40,636 nucleotides of DNA from JBBTDV01 sp038042605. GTDB taxonomy: Bacteria; Bdellovibrionota; UBA1018. Shown piece after piece: positions 7,314-15,993 of the stretch. The notes under the pieces are model-generated. The model made no database searches. It was not told the origin of the DNA and saw only the letters and a program-made list of their open reading frames with translations. Positions within the stretch are counted from its first letter, which is position 1. Every line of letters begins with the position of its first letter. The position numbers and the translations under genes were made by a program. Location of the stretch: NCBI GenBank assembly GCA_964358645.1, contig CAYHPW010000022.1, positions 1 to 40,636 of the forward strand, read 5' to 3'.

Positions 7314-7988
7314 ATGCGCTTATTGATCATTGAAGATGAGAAAAAAACCTCGGGCTACCTTAAAAAAGGCCTAACCGAGGCGGGTTATGTAGTAGACGTC
7401 GCATATGACGGCGAGGATGGATTACATCTTGCCAGCACGGTGGAATATTCGCTCATCATCCTTGATATTTTGCTGCCCAAACTTGATGGGTGGTCGGTAT
7501 TGGAGAAACTTCGGCGCACCAATAACACCGTGCCCGTTATTTTCCTCACGGCCAGGGATTCGGTGCAAGACCGCGTACAAGGCCTGGAACTTGGCGCTGA
7601 TGATTATCTTATAAAGCCTTTTGCCTTTTCAGAATTCCTCGCGCGGGTTAGATCAGTCTTGCGCCGAAGCCCGAGCACATCGCCTGAAACATTGAAAATC
7701 GCAGATCTGGAAATCAATTTCACGCAGCACAAGGCTACCCGCTCAGGAAAACGCCTGGATCTCACCCCTAAGGAATTTATGCTCTTGGCCTTACTAGCCA
7801 GAAGACATGGCGAAGTTTTACTTAGGACCGTAATTGCCGAACAAGTATGGGACCTAAACTTTGATAGCGATACAAATGTCATCGACGTGCACGTGCGCAG
7901 ACTAAGGGCCAAACTTGATGATCCATTTGAGCGCAAACTAATACATACAATCCGAGGAGCGGGCTATGCCCTCGAAGACCGAGGCTAA
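7314..7988 (+). CDS. OmpR/CusR-family response regulator
   Basis: 224 aa. The receiver domain (1-120) has acidic pocket E7/D8, phospho-acceptor D51, T79 and K101. The winged-helix DNA-binding domain (about 125-222) ends RGAGYALEDRG. The sequence type is that of heavy-metal regulators (CusR/CopR/IrlR). It should activate or repress genes on phosphorylation by the downstream kinase, whose start codon lies 23 bases inside this gene. The next genes in the same direction encode a decaheme cytochrome and its outer-membrane barrel, so these are the most likely targets. The 226-bp leader 7088-7313 has no gene. It holds TCATTACATTATTAAC (7203-7218), which shares the ATTAC element seen before the cytochrome gene, hinting at autoregulation. 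Confidence 0.92.
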   Translation: MRLLIIEDEKKTSGYLKKGLTEAGYVVDVAYDGEDGLHLASTVEYSLIILDILLPKLDGWSVLEKLRRTNNTVPVIFLTARDSVQDRVQGLELGADDYLIKPFAFSEFLARVRSVLRRSPSTSPETLKIADLEINFTQHKATRSGKRLDLTPKEFMLLALLARRHGEVLLRTVIAEQVWDLNFDSDTNVIDVHVRRLRAKLDDPFERKLIHTIRGAGYALEDRG

Positions 7989-9420
7989 GTGGTCAATCAC
8001 CGGGCGGCTTGCAATCTGGTACGCAACATCTGCTTTTTGTGTAGTTTTGCTTTCGACATTTTTTATCTATTGGACGATGGTCGCGCACCTAAATGATGAG
8101 CATGATCGCTTTTTAGCCGACAAAGCTCATCTTATCCGAAGCCTCCTCCGACTACATCAGCCGGACAGCCCTAAAATCAAGCCTGAAGTTGAAAGAATGT
8201 TTCCATCACATAAAGACAACCGTGTCTTTTCACGCTTATTAGATAACAATGGGCTGATTGTATTTGAAACCCCTGGGATGACCGCTGAACTTCCAGTGCG
8301 GCTTTTCCAACAGCCTGACAAACCAGACATTGAATCGGAGAACATTGTAGAATCGGTTTCACTTTCAAACAGACCATTTCGCCTTCTTTCCGTAAAACAT
8401 ACTGACTGCTATGGAATTAATAATCCGTGCATGATCCAAGTGGCAATTGACCATTCGGTTGAAACTGAATTGTTCCGCTCCTACCGCAAACGCCTTTCGA
8501 TAGTGCTACTTTTGTCCTTTATAGTATGTACAGTAATTGGCTATAGAATCGCACATCAGGGAATCCGTCCTGTAATAGGGATTACAAAAGCAGCTGAACA
8601 CATCAGTTCAATCACATTATACGAAAGAATACAGACCAACACGCTACCATCAGAGCTTTCAACACTTGCTATCACATTTAATAAAATGCTCGATAGGATC
8701 GAGGAATCATTCACACGACTTTCTCAATTCTCAGCTGATATAGCTCACGAACTTAGAACTCCGATAAGCAATCTCAGAGGCGAGATCGAAGTTACGATGC
8801 GGCAGCCAAGAAGCATTGATGAATACAAAGAAGTTCTCAACTCATGTCTGGAAGAATGCACCAGACTGTCTGGCATAATAGATAGCCTGCTGTTTTTAGC
8901 TCGCGCCGAACACCCAAACACTCAGATAAATCGTGAATGTTTTAATATAAGGCAAAAACTAGCAAAACTTGTTGATTTTTATGAGCCAGCAGCAAGTGAC
9001 GCTGGCATTAAACTTACTTTCCATGTAAACGACACCGTAAACAACCCCATGATTGCAAACTTGGATAGAGTTTTATTCGGACGAGCTGTTGCAAATCTCC
9101 TTTCAAATGCCTTAAACCATACCCCAAGAGGTGGGAGCGTTACACTTAGCGCATTGATGGTAGACTCATTCCTTAAACTTGAAGTCAGTGACACCGGACA
9201 CGGAATAGCGGCCGAGAACCTTCCGTACGTCTTTGATCGTTTCTACAGAGCAGATCAATCCAGGTCAGCAAATTTAGGCAATGTGGGGCTTGGACTTCCG
9301 TTAGCAAAAAAAATCGCAGAACTCCACGGAGGGGCAGCGGCTATACATAGCGAGGAAGGGAGAGGAACTCAGGTAACTCTCACCTTCCAATGCCAGCCAC
9401 AACATAAAAACATCGAATAA
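7966..9420 (+). CDS. Heavy-metal-type sensor histidine kinase
   Basis: 484 aa, inner membrane. TM1 is about residues 15-38 and TM2 about 175-193. A periplasmic sensor domain of about 135 residues lies between them. A HAMP linker follows, then the H box with H261 (FSADIAHELRTPISNL). The ATPase domain has N box NLLSNALNHT, G1 DTGHGIA and G2 GNVGLGLPLAKK. Layout and sequence resemble CusS/IrlS kinases that sense copper, silver or other metals. The periplasmic part carries a Cys pair (DCYGINNPC) and few His, so the ligand cannot be read off. It is coupled to the regulator gene by a 23-base overlap. The kinase is complete and its catalytic motifs are intact. Confidence 0.9.
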   Translation: MPSKTEAKWSITGRLAIWYATSAFCVVLLSTFFIYWTMVAHLNDEHDRFLADKAHLIRSLLRLHQPDSPKIKPEVERMFPSHKDNRVFSRLLDNNGLIVFETPGMTAELPVRLFQQPDKPDIESENIVESVSLSNRPFRLLSVKHTDCYGINNPCMIQVAIDHSVETELFRSYRKRLSIVLLLSFIVCTVIGYRIAHQGIRPVIGITKAAEHISSITLYERIQTNTLPSELSTLAITFNKMLDRIEESFTRLSQFSADIAHELRTPISNLRGEIEVTMRQPRSIDEYKEVLNSCLEECTRLSGIIDSLLFLARAEHPNTQINRECFNIRQKLAKLVDFYEPAASDAGIKLTFHVNDTVNNPMIANLDRVLFGRAVANLLSNALNHTPRGGSVTLSALMVDSFLKLEVSDTGHGIAAENLPYVFDRFYRADQSRSANLGNVGLGLPLAKKIAELHGGAAAIHSEEGRGTQVTLTFQCQPQHKNIE

Positions 9421-9425
9421 GTCAA

Positions 9426-9463
9426 ATTACAAAAATGTAATATTGATGTCATGATTACGTAAT
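9426..9463 (+). promoter_or_regulatory. Candidate response-regulator operator (ATTAC/GTAAT repeats)
   Basis: Between the kinase and the cytochrome gene, ATTAC-N6-GTAAT (9426-9441) is followed by the palindrome ATTACGTAAT (9454-9463), giving four related half-sites in 38 bases. Spaced half-sites of this kind suit an OmpR-family dimer. The region also contains A/T-rich DNA that could serve as a promoter, so the cytochrome operon may start here and not be read only through from the kinase. Confidence 0.4.
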
Positions 9464-9523
9464 ACCAACAGGCTTATCATATCAACATTATTAAATATTT
9501 TAAAACTTCCTGGGAGGTGGCGG

Positions 9524-10438
9524 ATGAAAGTCTCTATTAGAGAATTACAAGGTCTTCTCGCGGTAATTGTTTTTTTCGCCGCGAATACCTTTATAGTAGG
9601 AGCAGCAAGCGCTAAAGATTTGGACTGGCCAAATTTGAATAAGGCTTTTCAAGGCGCATCTTTTGTCAAGGACGCAAAAGCCTGTTTAAAGTGTCATGAC
9701 GAAAAAGCTGAGCTATTCAGCCACACAACTCATGCAAAAGTTTTTAAGCACGGCAAGGTACCCTCTGGTGGCGAATGCGAATCATGCCACGGCCCTCGCA
9801 GCAAGCATGTTGAAAATCCAGATAAAGCGCTTGTTTTTACACCAGCCCAGCAAAATTTGGTCTGTCTTAGCTGCCATGAAAGTGGTGCGAGAAAACACTG
9901 GTCTAGCGGCATACACTCTTCAAAAAACGTGAGCTGCACCAGTTGCCACACGTTGATGGAAAAAAAGAGTGAGAAAGCACTTCTGTCAGCAGCAAACATT
10001 GATCAAGTCTGTTATACTTGCCACAGCAATGTACGCGCCGAGATGAATAAGCCATCACACCACCCGGTTCGTGAAGGAAAAGTAAGCTGCAGTGGTTGTC
10101 ATGAACCTCATGGCTCCCCAACATCAGCAATGCTCAAGGGCAATTCTGTTAACGATACGTGCTACACCTGTCACCAAGACAAGCGCGGTCCGTTTGTATG
10201 GGAGCATGCACCTGCACGTGAGAATTGCCTTACCTGTCACAACGCGCATGGTTCAAACAATCGCAAATTGCAAACAAGCAAGGAATCATTTTTGTGCCTA
10301 CAATGTCACTCGTATGGCGGTCACATCAACCTGCCAAGATATAACAGGACAAGCAATCCATATGGCGAAGGATGTATTAATTGCCACTTTGCTGTTCACG
10401 GTTCAAATAGCCCTTCAGGCGCTAAACTAACCCGATAA
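9524..10438 (+). CDS. mtrA: Decaheme c-type cytochrome, MtrA/DmsE family
   Basis: 304 aa with a Sec signal peptide (cleavage near ASA-KD). Exactly ten CxxCH heme-binding sites are present (CLKCH, CESCH, CLSCH, CTSCH, CYTCH, CSGCH, CYTCH, CLTCH, CLQCH, CINCH) and many extra His are available as distal ligands. Ten hemes in about 300 residues is the hallmark of MtrA, DmsE and PioA. These periplasmic wires insert into an MtrB-type barrel and carry electrons through the outer membrane. The barrel gene follows 17 bases downstream. The ribosome binding site GGGAGGTGG is strong. Family context: metal reduction or external DMSO respiration (outward flow) or iron oxidation (inward flow). The direction cannot be told from sequence. 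Confidence 0.95.
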   Translation: MKVSIRELQGLLAVIVFFAANTFIVGAASAKDLDWPNLNKAFQGASFVKDAKACLKCHDEKAELFSHTTHAKVFKHGKVPSGGECESCHGPRSKHVENPDKALVFTPAQQNLVCLSCHESGARKHWSSGIHSSKNVSCTSCHTLMEKKSEKALLSAANIDQVCYTCHSNVRAEMNKPSHHPVREGKVSCSGCHEPHGSPTSAMLKGNSVNDTCYTCHQDKRGPFVWEHAPARENCLTCHNAHGSNNRKLQTSKESFLCLQCHSYGGHINLPRYNRTSNPYGEGCINCHFAVHGSNSPSGAKLTR

Positions 10439-10455
10439 GGGATGGAGATATAATT

Positions 10456-12981
10456 ATGACAACGAAAAAATTATTATCCAAATTATTATCCATTGTAGCT
10501 TTAATAGTAGTTGCATCAATCACAGCCACAGCAGAAGATCGGTTTACCTTTAACGGAAACCTAACGCCTGGGGTTCAGCTCTCAAACGACCCGAGTTCCA
10601 GCAAGTTTAATGAGTACAGGGACATTAAAGATGGTTTATTTGTTCCTGGAATCGGGGCATCCATGCTTGATACTGAAACAGGTCGTTATGCTGAAATCAA
10701 CGGCAGCAGTATTTTCAGGGACGACCAAAACATCCGCGCCCGGCTTGGCAAATATAGCCATTGGAAGCTAGGGCTCGAATGGGACGAAATCCCTCACCTG
10801 CTGAGCAACAAAGCCATGACTCCATATGCTTACGATGGTAGCGGGCGGTACACTGTGCCGGCGACTGTTCCAGATACCAACTCTGGCTTTGTAAAAAAAC
10901 TTGTACCAACCGCTGCGGAACTAACGGGTACAAATGACCCTGCAACAGCGACTTACCTTGCCCAGTATCTCCATTCAACAAACCTTGGTAATCAACGAAA
11001 CAAAGGCTCAGCAAATCTTGAGTACATGCTGTTTGACGATCTAAAGTTTAGGTTTAATTACTCACTGGAAAACAGGGATGGCAACAAGATCACCTACGGA
11101 CCAATAGGTGATCGCCCGCCACGCACGCTTAATATACAATTACCAGAACCAATTGATTACAAAACCCAGGAATTTAAGCTTGAAAGTGATTATCTTGGCG
11201 AAAGCTACCAGGTAAACACTTCGTATCAGATCTCAGATTTTAAAAACAATGTTGATGCTATGACTTGGCAAAACATTTACTCAAACGCTACCGGTGCTCA
11301 TGAAAACTGGGGGGGATCAACAGCTCGGTCAGTTGCAACATTTGGCAGCAGAGCTCTACCACCGGATAATCGCTATCAGAATGTATCAGCCACATTTGGT
11401 TTAGATTTACCGTTTGAAAGCCGTTTTACAGCCACAGGGACTTATGGTTGGCTTAGACAGGATCAAACACTTCTTCCATATAGCACCAATGATACGGCTG
11501 ATTCGTCTGACAGTATAGCATGGAACAGCACCACAAAACTTCCACGAACTACGGCAGAAGCTAAGATGAATACCAAGCTATTTAACGCTGATTATGCCAT
11601 CAACCCGATAGACCGGTTAAATCTAAAGGCGTCTTTCCGTTACTTTGATTTAGATAACAAAACGTCTATAAGTGATTGGAAATATGCGACTTCAGACACA
11701 ACGGGGACAACTGGTTCCGTGTCATATGTAAACAAACGTCGCAACCTTGCGTATGCTTATGACAAACGTAATATTGGCCTTGATGCAAACTATGGCTTTG
11801 ATTTCTGGCATACGTCAATAGGTGCTGGTTTTGAGCGTGAAGGCATCAATAGAGTTTTTCGTGAAGCGAATACAAATGAAAACATATATCGCACCTCTCT
11901 TCGCACACGTCCTACTGATTGGCTTCATTTAAGCAGCAAGTACCAATATGGTAACCGTGATGCCAGCGATTACAACTATCATGTCACCAGCGCAAGCTAT
12001 TGGTATAGTGCCTCTGAGGCTTCAGATAAGAACGACCCACAGTTCACGTTTGATAATCATCCAGACATGCGCCGATATGATGTGACTGACAGGAAGCAAA
12101 AGAAGTTCGATTTAGTTGGTACGTTCACGCCGATGGACAGGCTCGACCTCGCTGGATCTTATCGCTACCAGAAGGATGATTTTGATTCTGGAGTGCAGTC
12201 AATTAAGCCAATAGCTGATTATGCTGGATCTCAGGCAATCAGTGCCGCAGATCGTGATTCTCAAACGCCTGGCAGCCAGTTGGGATTGCTGCTTAGCACG
12301 CGAAAACAATATGGTATCGATGGTGCCTATGCATTTAATGACCGTCTAACTTTGACTGCATTCGTAGGCCGAGAAGACACCACAGCTAGCCAAAGAGGAA
12401 TTGAATTTGACGAAAATCACAAGGCTGACCCAACTGTTGCCAGTGCGACAACAAATGAACTTGGTACATGGACACGCGCCAATAGCCAGTGGATGGCGGA
12501 CTTTAAGGACCGCACAGACACTGTTGGATTAGGCGCACATTACACGATAATTCCAGGCAAACTGAAATTTATCGCCAACCAAACGTTCGCATTAGGGAGG
12601 ATTGAAATTACTTATAGCGGATTTGGAACACAGTCCTCTCTGGATCCAGCGAACTCACTTGCTGAAAACTATCAATATGCATTTCACACTCCGCCAGCTG
12701 TGTACCACAACCGTCTCACCTCAAATCTGGCGATTGAGTATCAGATAATAGAGAACCTGGACCTAGGACTTGGCTATTTGTTTGAACGCTACAAGATCAA
12801 TGACTGGCAACAAGAGGCTAACACCCCTTGGGCCGAATCGGTCGGTAGCGAGAACCTGCAGCGTGACACATCGAGCGCTACCTCTACGCAGTGGGGTAAC
12901 CGGCTCGTAAACATGGGAAGCTATTTATCACCTACATACGTTGCTCATGTTGGAACTCTTTCGCTTAGCTACAGGTTCTAA
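10456..12981 (+). CDS. mtrB: MtrB/PioB-family outer-membrane beta-barrel
   Basis: 841 aa with a signal peptide (cleavage after about ATAEDR). The mature part is made of alternating polar/aromatic strands and ends LSLSYRF, a typical terminal strand with a C-terminal Phe. The N-terminal block (NGNLTPGVQLSND, SSKFNEYRDIKDG) is that of the MtrB/PioB family, which forms the sheath around the decaheme cytochrome. The length is nearer PioB (about 810) than Shewanella MtrB (about 700). I find no cysteine in it, so the N-terminal CxxC of Shewanella MtrB is absent. It is co-transcribed with the cytochrome (17-base gap, GGATGGAGA ribosome binding site). No outer-surface cytochrome (MtrC/OmcA-like) follows. 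Confidence 0.93.
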   Translation: MTTKKLLSKLLSIVALIVVASITATAEDRFTFNGNLTPGVQLSNDPSSSKFNEYRDIKDGLFVPGIGASMLDTETGRYAEINGSSIFRDDQNIRARLGKYSHWKLGLEWDEIPHLLSNKAMTPYAYDGSGRYTVPATVPDTNSGFVKKLVPTAAELTGTNDPATATYLAQYLHSTNLGNQRNKGSANLEYMLFDDLKFRFNYSLENRDGNKITYGPIGDRPPRTLNIQLPEPIDYKTQEFKLESDYLGESYQVNTSYQISDFKNNVDAMTWQNIYSNATGAHENWGGSTARSVATFGSRALPPDNRYQNVSATFGLDLPFESRFTATGTYGWLRQDQTLLPYSTNDTADSSDSIAWNSTTKLPRTTAEAKMNTKLFNADYAINPIDRLNLKASFRYFDLDNKTSISDWKYATSDTTGTTGSVSYVNKRRNLAYAYDKRNIGLDANYGFDFWHTSIGAGFEREGINRVFREANTNENIYRTSLRTRPTDWLHLSSKYQYGNRDASDYNYHVTSASYWYSASEASDKNDPQFTFDNHPDMRRYDVTDRKQKKFDLVGTFTPMDRLDLAGSYRYQKDDFDSGVQSIKPIADYAGSQAISAADRDSQTPGSQLGLLLSTRKQYGIDGAYAFNDRLTLTAFVGREDTTASQRGIEFDENHKADPTVASATTNELGTWTRANSQWMADFKDRTDTVGLGAHYTIIPGKLKFIANQTFALGRIEITYSGFGTQSSLDPANSLAENYQYAFHTPPAVYHNRLTSNLAIEYQIIENLDLGLGYLFERYKINDWQQEANTPWAESVGSENLQRDTSSATSTQWGNRLVNMGSYLSPTYVAHVGTLSLSYRF

Positions 12982-12987
12982 CGGTTG

Positions 12988-13027
12988 AGAGGGCTGCCTT
13001 CGAACGCGCCCTCTTACCAAATTTTTT
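12988..13027 (+). terminator. Probable intrinsic terminator after mtrB
   Basis: A 7-bp stem, AGAGGGC (12988-12994) with GCCCTCT (13008-13014), is followed after seven bases by TTTTTT (13022-13027), seven bases after the mtrB stop. The gap between stem and T-run makes it weaker than a textbook terminator. Confidence 0.5.
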
Positions 13028-13119
13028 ACAGTTGTTTGGCGAAGGTTAAATTAACGGGTTAAGTTCATTTTAAATGCGTTTTCACCACTGGCATATCGTT
13101 TGATGTATTTGTAATATAG

Positions 13120-13445
13120 CGATATGGGTGCATTAATATCACTCCAGTTCCTGTGTCACTGATCCAGCGATTCGGCGGATACTACGTTACCCGCCAAGGG
13201 CCAAGATTCTGGTGGGTCGATCCACCAACTGATGCAGAGATTATGGCCTACCCCACTTCTAGGCCCGCGAGATCGAGTATCAACCGCAACTTGAACTCAA
13301 AGAGCTAGCGGGTGCTGAAACATCTTGGAGCTTCAAAAATTGGCATGAGGAATGTCTCAAGTTAGGACGCATTGATAAAAAAATATACTATTATGACCAT
13401 TGCCGTTTTATGGTAAATGTCACGGACCATTTATGTTTTATTTGA
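13120..13445 (+). pseudogene. Unrecognised frameshifted coding remnant before trmB
   Basis: One frame (after a TAG at 13117) reads FGGYYVTRQGPRFWWVDPPT and stops at 13308. A second frame takes over near 13262-13270 (EIEYQPQLELKELAGAETSW, then KNWHEECLKLGRIDKK) and stops at 13445, inside the trmB start region. Joined by one frameshift they would give about 105 residues of protein-like sequence with no start codon. The family is not recognised. If real, it is a decayed gene fragment. Confidence 0.35.
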
Positions 13446-14218
13446 CTGACACTGGATATAGATACCCGATATCGCGGAATACTTATTTTCCAAAGTTGCT
13501 TGAACTGGCTAGGCAACCAATTGGCTTTAATAAAGCTAGTCAGGTTTACCTTGATAATGGCGCAGAACTGATGCGCGGCCATTGGCGTGAGATTTTTTCA
13601 GACCAGCACACGCCTGGGCCAAGTGCACATGACCGAGAACTGCACGTGGAAATTGGTTGCAACGCCGGTCATGTGATAGTCGAGTTAGCCAAGAGAAATC
13701 CCGACAAGCTCTATATCGGCATCGAGTGCAAGCACAAGGCGGTGTACCGTTGCGCTCAGAAAGCAGCTAAGAGCGGGCTTCGTAATATTGCTTTTATAAG
13801 AGGTAATGCTTTTCGCATAAAGCATATATTTGCCGAGGCTGAAGTGGATAGCCTAAGCATTTTTTTCCCTGATCCATGGCCACGTCGGTCGCAACGAATG
13901 AATCGCTTGATAAGTGCCAGATGGCTTGACCAGGTTGGCGAGCTTTTGAAGCCATCAGGGATGCTTCATATCAAGACGGATCATGCGGATTACTTTGATT
14001 GGATTGAAAAGGAGTTTAAAAAAAGCTATTTAGAAAACAGAGCATGGGTTAATGCAGAAAGATCAACGGATCTTTATGCGAATCATCCTTCGCCACAAAG
14101 TTTAGATATCCCTGATGTAACGTTGTTTGAGAAACTCTTCATTGCTGAAGGAAAACCGATTTTTAATTTAAATGTTATATTGAAATCCGCTGGCACTGAT
14201 TTTACTGCCATGCCGTAA
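13433..14218 (+). CDS. trmB: tRNA (guanine-N7-)-methyltransferase TrmB
   Basis: 261 aa in the form chosen here. It catalyses S-adenosylmethionine-dependent N7 methylation of G46 in the tRNA variable loop. The SAM-binding loop is VEIGCNAGHVI and is followed by GIECKHKAV. The family-typical IFFPDPWPRRSQRMNR and the C-terminal LHIKTDHADYFDW are present. I use ATG 13433 (MFYLTDTGYRY); an in-frame TTG at 13400 would add 11 residues that read through the remnant upstream. GCNAGH replaces the usual GFGxG-type loop and the N-terminus is longer than in E. coli, but all functional blocks are there. Gene remnants lie on both sides. Confidence 0.9.
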   Translation: MFYLTDTGYRYPISRNTYFPKLLELARQPIGFNKASQVYLDNGAELMRGHWREIFSDQHTPGPSAHDRELHVEIGCNAGHVIVELAKRNPDKLYIGIECKHKAVYRCAQKAAKSGLRNIAFIRGNAFRIKHIFAEAEVDSLSIFFPDPWPRRSQRMNRLISARWLDQVGELLKPSGMLHIKTDHADYFDWIEKEFKKSYLENRAWVNAERSTDLYANHPSPQSLDIPDVTLFEKLFIAEGKPIFNLNVILKSAGTDFTAMP

Positions 14219-14238
14219 CCCCGGCCTCTGGGCTGGGG
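14219..14238. terminator. GC-rich hairpin after trmB
   Basis: CCCCGGCC (14219-14226) pairs with GGCTGGGG (14231-14238), with one G-T wobble and a four-base loop, starting directly after the trmB stop. There is no T-tract, so termination is plausible but unproven. Confidence 0.35.
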
Positions 14239-14255
14239 GAGAAGATTGATCCAAA

Positions 14256-14438
14256 TTAATTGAATTTTTCAGGATCAAAAACATATTGCAAACATTGATT
14301 GCCGGGCATGTCCCAGCTCAATCTGAAATAATTATTGAATCTACTTTCGTCGTTATGTGCAGCTTTATCTTCCTCAATAATTTTTCCAAAAAGTTCCACC
14401 GCTGGAAGCTTAAATTTGCCGCACCATGTCTTTAGTCT
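14256..14438 (-). pseudogene. C-terminal gene remnant, unknown family
   Basis: A 60-codon frame without a usable start codon (TAA immediately upstream) encodes WCGKFKLPAVELFGKII and ends NQCLQYVFDPEKFN. The composition (two Cys, several aromatics) is protein-like and unlike a chance frame. It lies convergent to trmB and divergent from the hydrolase gene. Most likely it is the 3' end of a gene destroyed by insertion or deletion. Confidence 0.35.
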
Positions 14439-14489
14439 TTACATTAATTGCTGCCCAGTATACTACCCAAAACACGCTGGGAGATAGCT

Positions 14490-15782
14490 ATGATTAAATG
14501 GTCATTGATTTTAAGTTTAATAATATTTTCACAGCCCTTATGGTCCGCGCAATTAAAGCCACTTTATAATTATGAAAGTCCCGAGTGTCCTGCTGAGGAT
14601 GCATTGAACCACTACATACGGGTTCCTCTCTTCTATGACTTAAAGAGCGTTGCGCGTGTGGAAAATATCCCAAATCTCAAATTTCATGACGAACTTAGAG
14701 CACGATTTGCTGGGCGTTCAATTAGTTTGTATTACGAAATACACCGCCACTTTGATCCACAAAAAGAGACACTATTCCTAATCCCTGGCGGTCCTGGTGA
14801 GGATCACCGGATTTTGCATCGTATCGATAAACTTCTTGAGGAGAAAACAGGGCTTCTTGATCACTTTAACCTTGTAGCCATGGACCATCGTGGTTTGGGT
14901 TGCTCGCGCCCACGTTTTCCAGGTGAGGAACCATCACAGTCCTTGCTAATGCGATACGCCGCTTCTGATATCGAAACTATCCGCAGAAATTTGGTCGGCC
15001 CTGAAAAGAAAATCCATGTTCTTGGGTTTTCTTATGGCACCATGTTGGCCCAAACTTACGCTCTGCTATATCCCGGAAGTGTAGAGAGACTCTATTTGGG
15101 CGCGGCCTTCAGTTCTTACAGAGATTTTCCCGAGGCACAACGTAAGTTTGAGTACATTGCGACTTCGTCAATCCCAGGACTTTTCGATCGTTATTTAAAA
15201 GTGAAAGAAAAAGATGCAGTTCTTTCTAATGCTTTCTTAAATTGGGCAGTTAGTCCCATGTATTCATATTCCGGCAGAGTGAAGGAAATTCCTGAAAAAA
15301 TCGCTGAACTTGAAAAACTCTTGGATCAAGGGAATTTTGAGTCAGCTTACAATGCAGTCAAAACTGAGACTTGGGTAATGCCATGGATGATGCGATCAAT
15401 TGTTTGTATCGAAATCTTCCCTTGGAAAAAACTCGCTGACGATGAATTTCAAATGTTTCCAGTGAACTTTGATACATGTCGTGAATTTGAGGGCCAATAC
15501 GAATATTTCGACTATACGGAAAATTTACGTAGTCTTCCGATGAGGACGTTTATCTGGGGTGGAGCATATGATCATGTCACAACCTATGAGGCTATGATTA
15601 AGATGGCGCAGAGAATTCCGGACAATTTCTTTTATTTGGATCCACACTTGGGACATAGTACGAGCGGGAAAGGCGTTTGTTTTGCTAAAATGGTGGAAGC
15701 ATTCTTCAATGGCAAAACTGATGTTCAATTAAGGGAGATCGCATACTCAGATGCTTGCAAAAGGCCACCGACTGTTCCTTAA
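14490..15782 (+). CDS. Secreted alpha/beta hydrolase, aminopeptidase-like
   Basis: 430 aa with a signal peptide (MIKWSLILSLIIF, cleavage near WSA). It has an alpha/beta-hydrolase fold: oxyanion region LIPGGPGE, strand-loop MDHRGLGCSR, nucleophile elbow GFSYGT, and a late catalytic His in DPHLGHSTSG. The layout is that of the prolyl aminopeptidase/tripeptidyl aminopeptidase (TAP-like) group, which cleaves N-terminal residues from peptides; the substrate is not determinable here. I start it at ATG 14490, preceded by GGGAGA; an upstream in-frame TTG at 14448 would place 14 residues before the signal peptide. The export signal suggests work in the periplasm or outside, consistent with the peptide transporter later in the window. 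Confidence 0.8.
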   Translation: MIKWSLILSLIIFSQPLWSAQLKPLYNYESPECPAEDALNHYIRVPLFYDLKSVARVENIPNLKFHDELRARFAGRSISLYYEIHRHFDPQKETLFLIPGGPGEDHRILHRIDKLLEEKTGLLDHFNLVAMDHRGLGCSRPRFPGEEPSQSLLMRYAASDIETIRRNLVGPEKKIHVLGFSYGTMLAQTYALLYPGSVERLYLGAAFSSYRDFPEAQRKFEYIATSSIPGLFDRYLKVKEKDAVLSNAFLNWAVSPMYSYSGRVKEIPEKIAELEKLLDQGNFESAYNAVKTETWVMPWMMRSIVCIEIFPWKKLADDEFQMFPVNFDTCREFEGQYEYFDYTENLRSLPMRTFIWGGAYDHVTTYEAMIKMAQRIPDNFFYLDPHLGHSTSGKGVCFAKMVEAFFNGKTDVQLREIAYSDACKRPPTVP

Positions 15783-15911
15783 ACCGGGTTTCTCAAGAGT
15801 AGTTTCAACATTAATTGGCGAGCTCATATCGGTTTACAGGTACGCCTTGGTCGACGACGTTGCATAAAAAATTGCTCCCGCTCTGTCTCGGCCGGAGTAG
15901 TTGTCATAACG

Positions 15912-15990
15912 TCCCCGCAAAGCGGGGAGCTTGACGGTTGTTAGCACCCCCTAGGGGTGCCAGTTATTGTTGGTTACCGGCTAAAGCCGG
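15912..15990 (-). other. Three tandem hairpins at the IS200 3' end
   Basis: TCCCCGC-AAA-GCGGGGA (15912-15928), GCACCCC-CTA-GGGGTGC (15944-15960) and CCGGCT-AA-AGCCGG (15977-15990) follow the tnpA stop. IS200 right ends carry a subterminal hairpin recognised as single-stranded DNA by TnpA. The outermost one is the best candidate, and the inner ones may terminate transcription. Confidence 0.6.
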
Positions 15991-15993
15991 GAT

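Noticed and set aside
10715..11014. Minus-strand open frame inside the barrel gene
   Set aside because: It lies wholly within the well-supported MtrB-type coding sequence, lacks a ribosome binding site and has no family resemblance.
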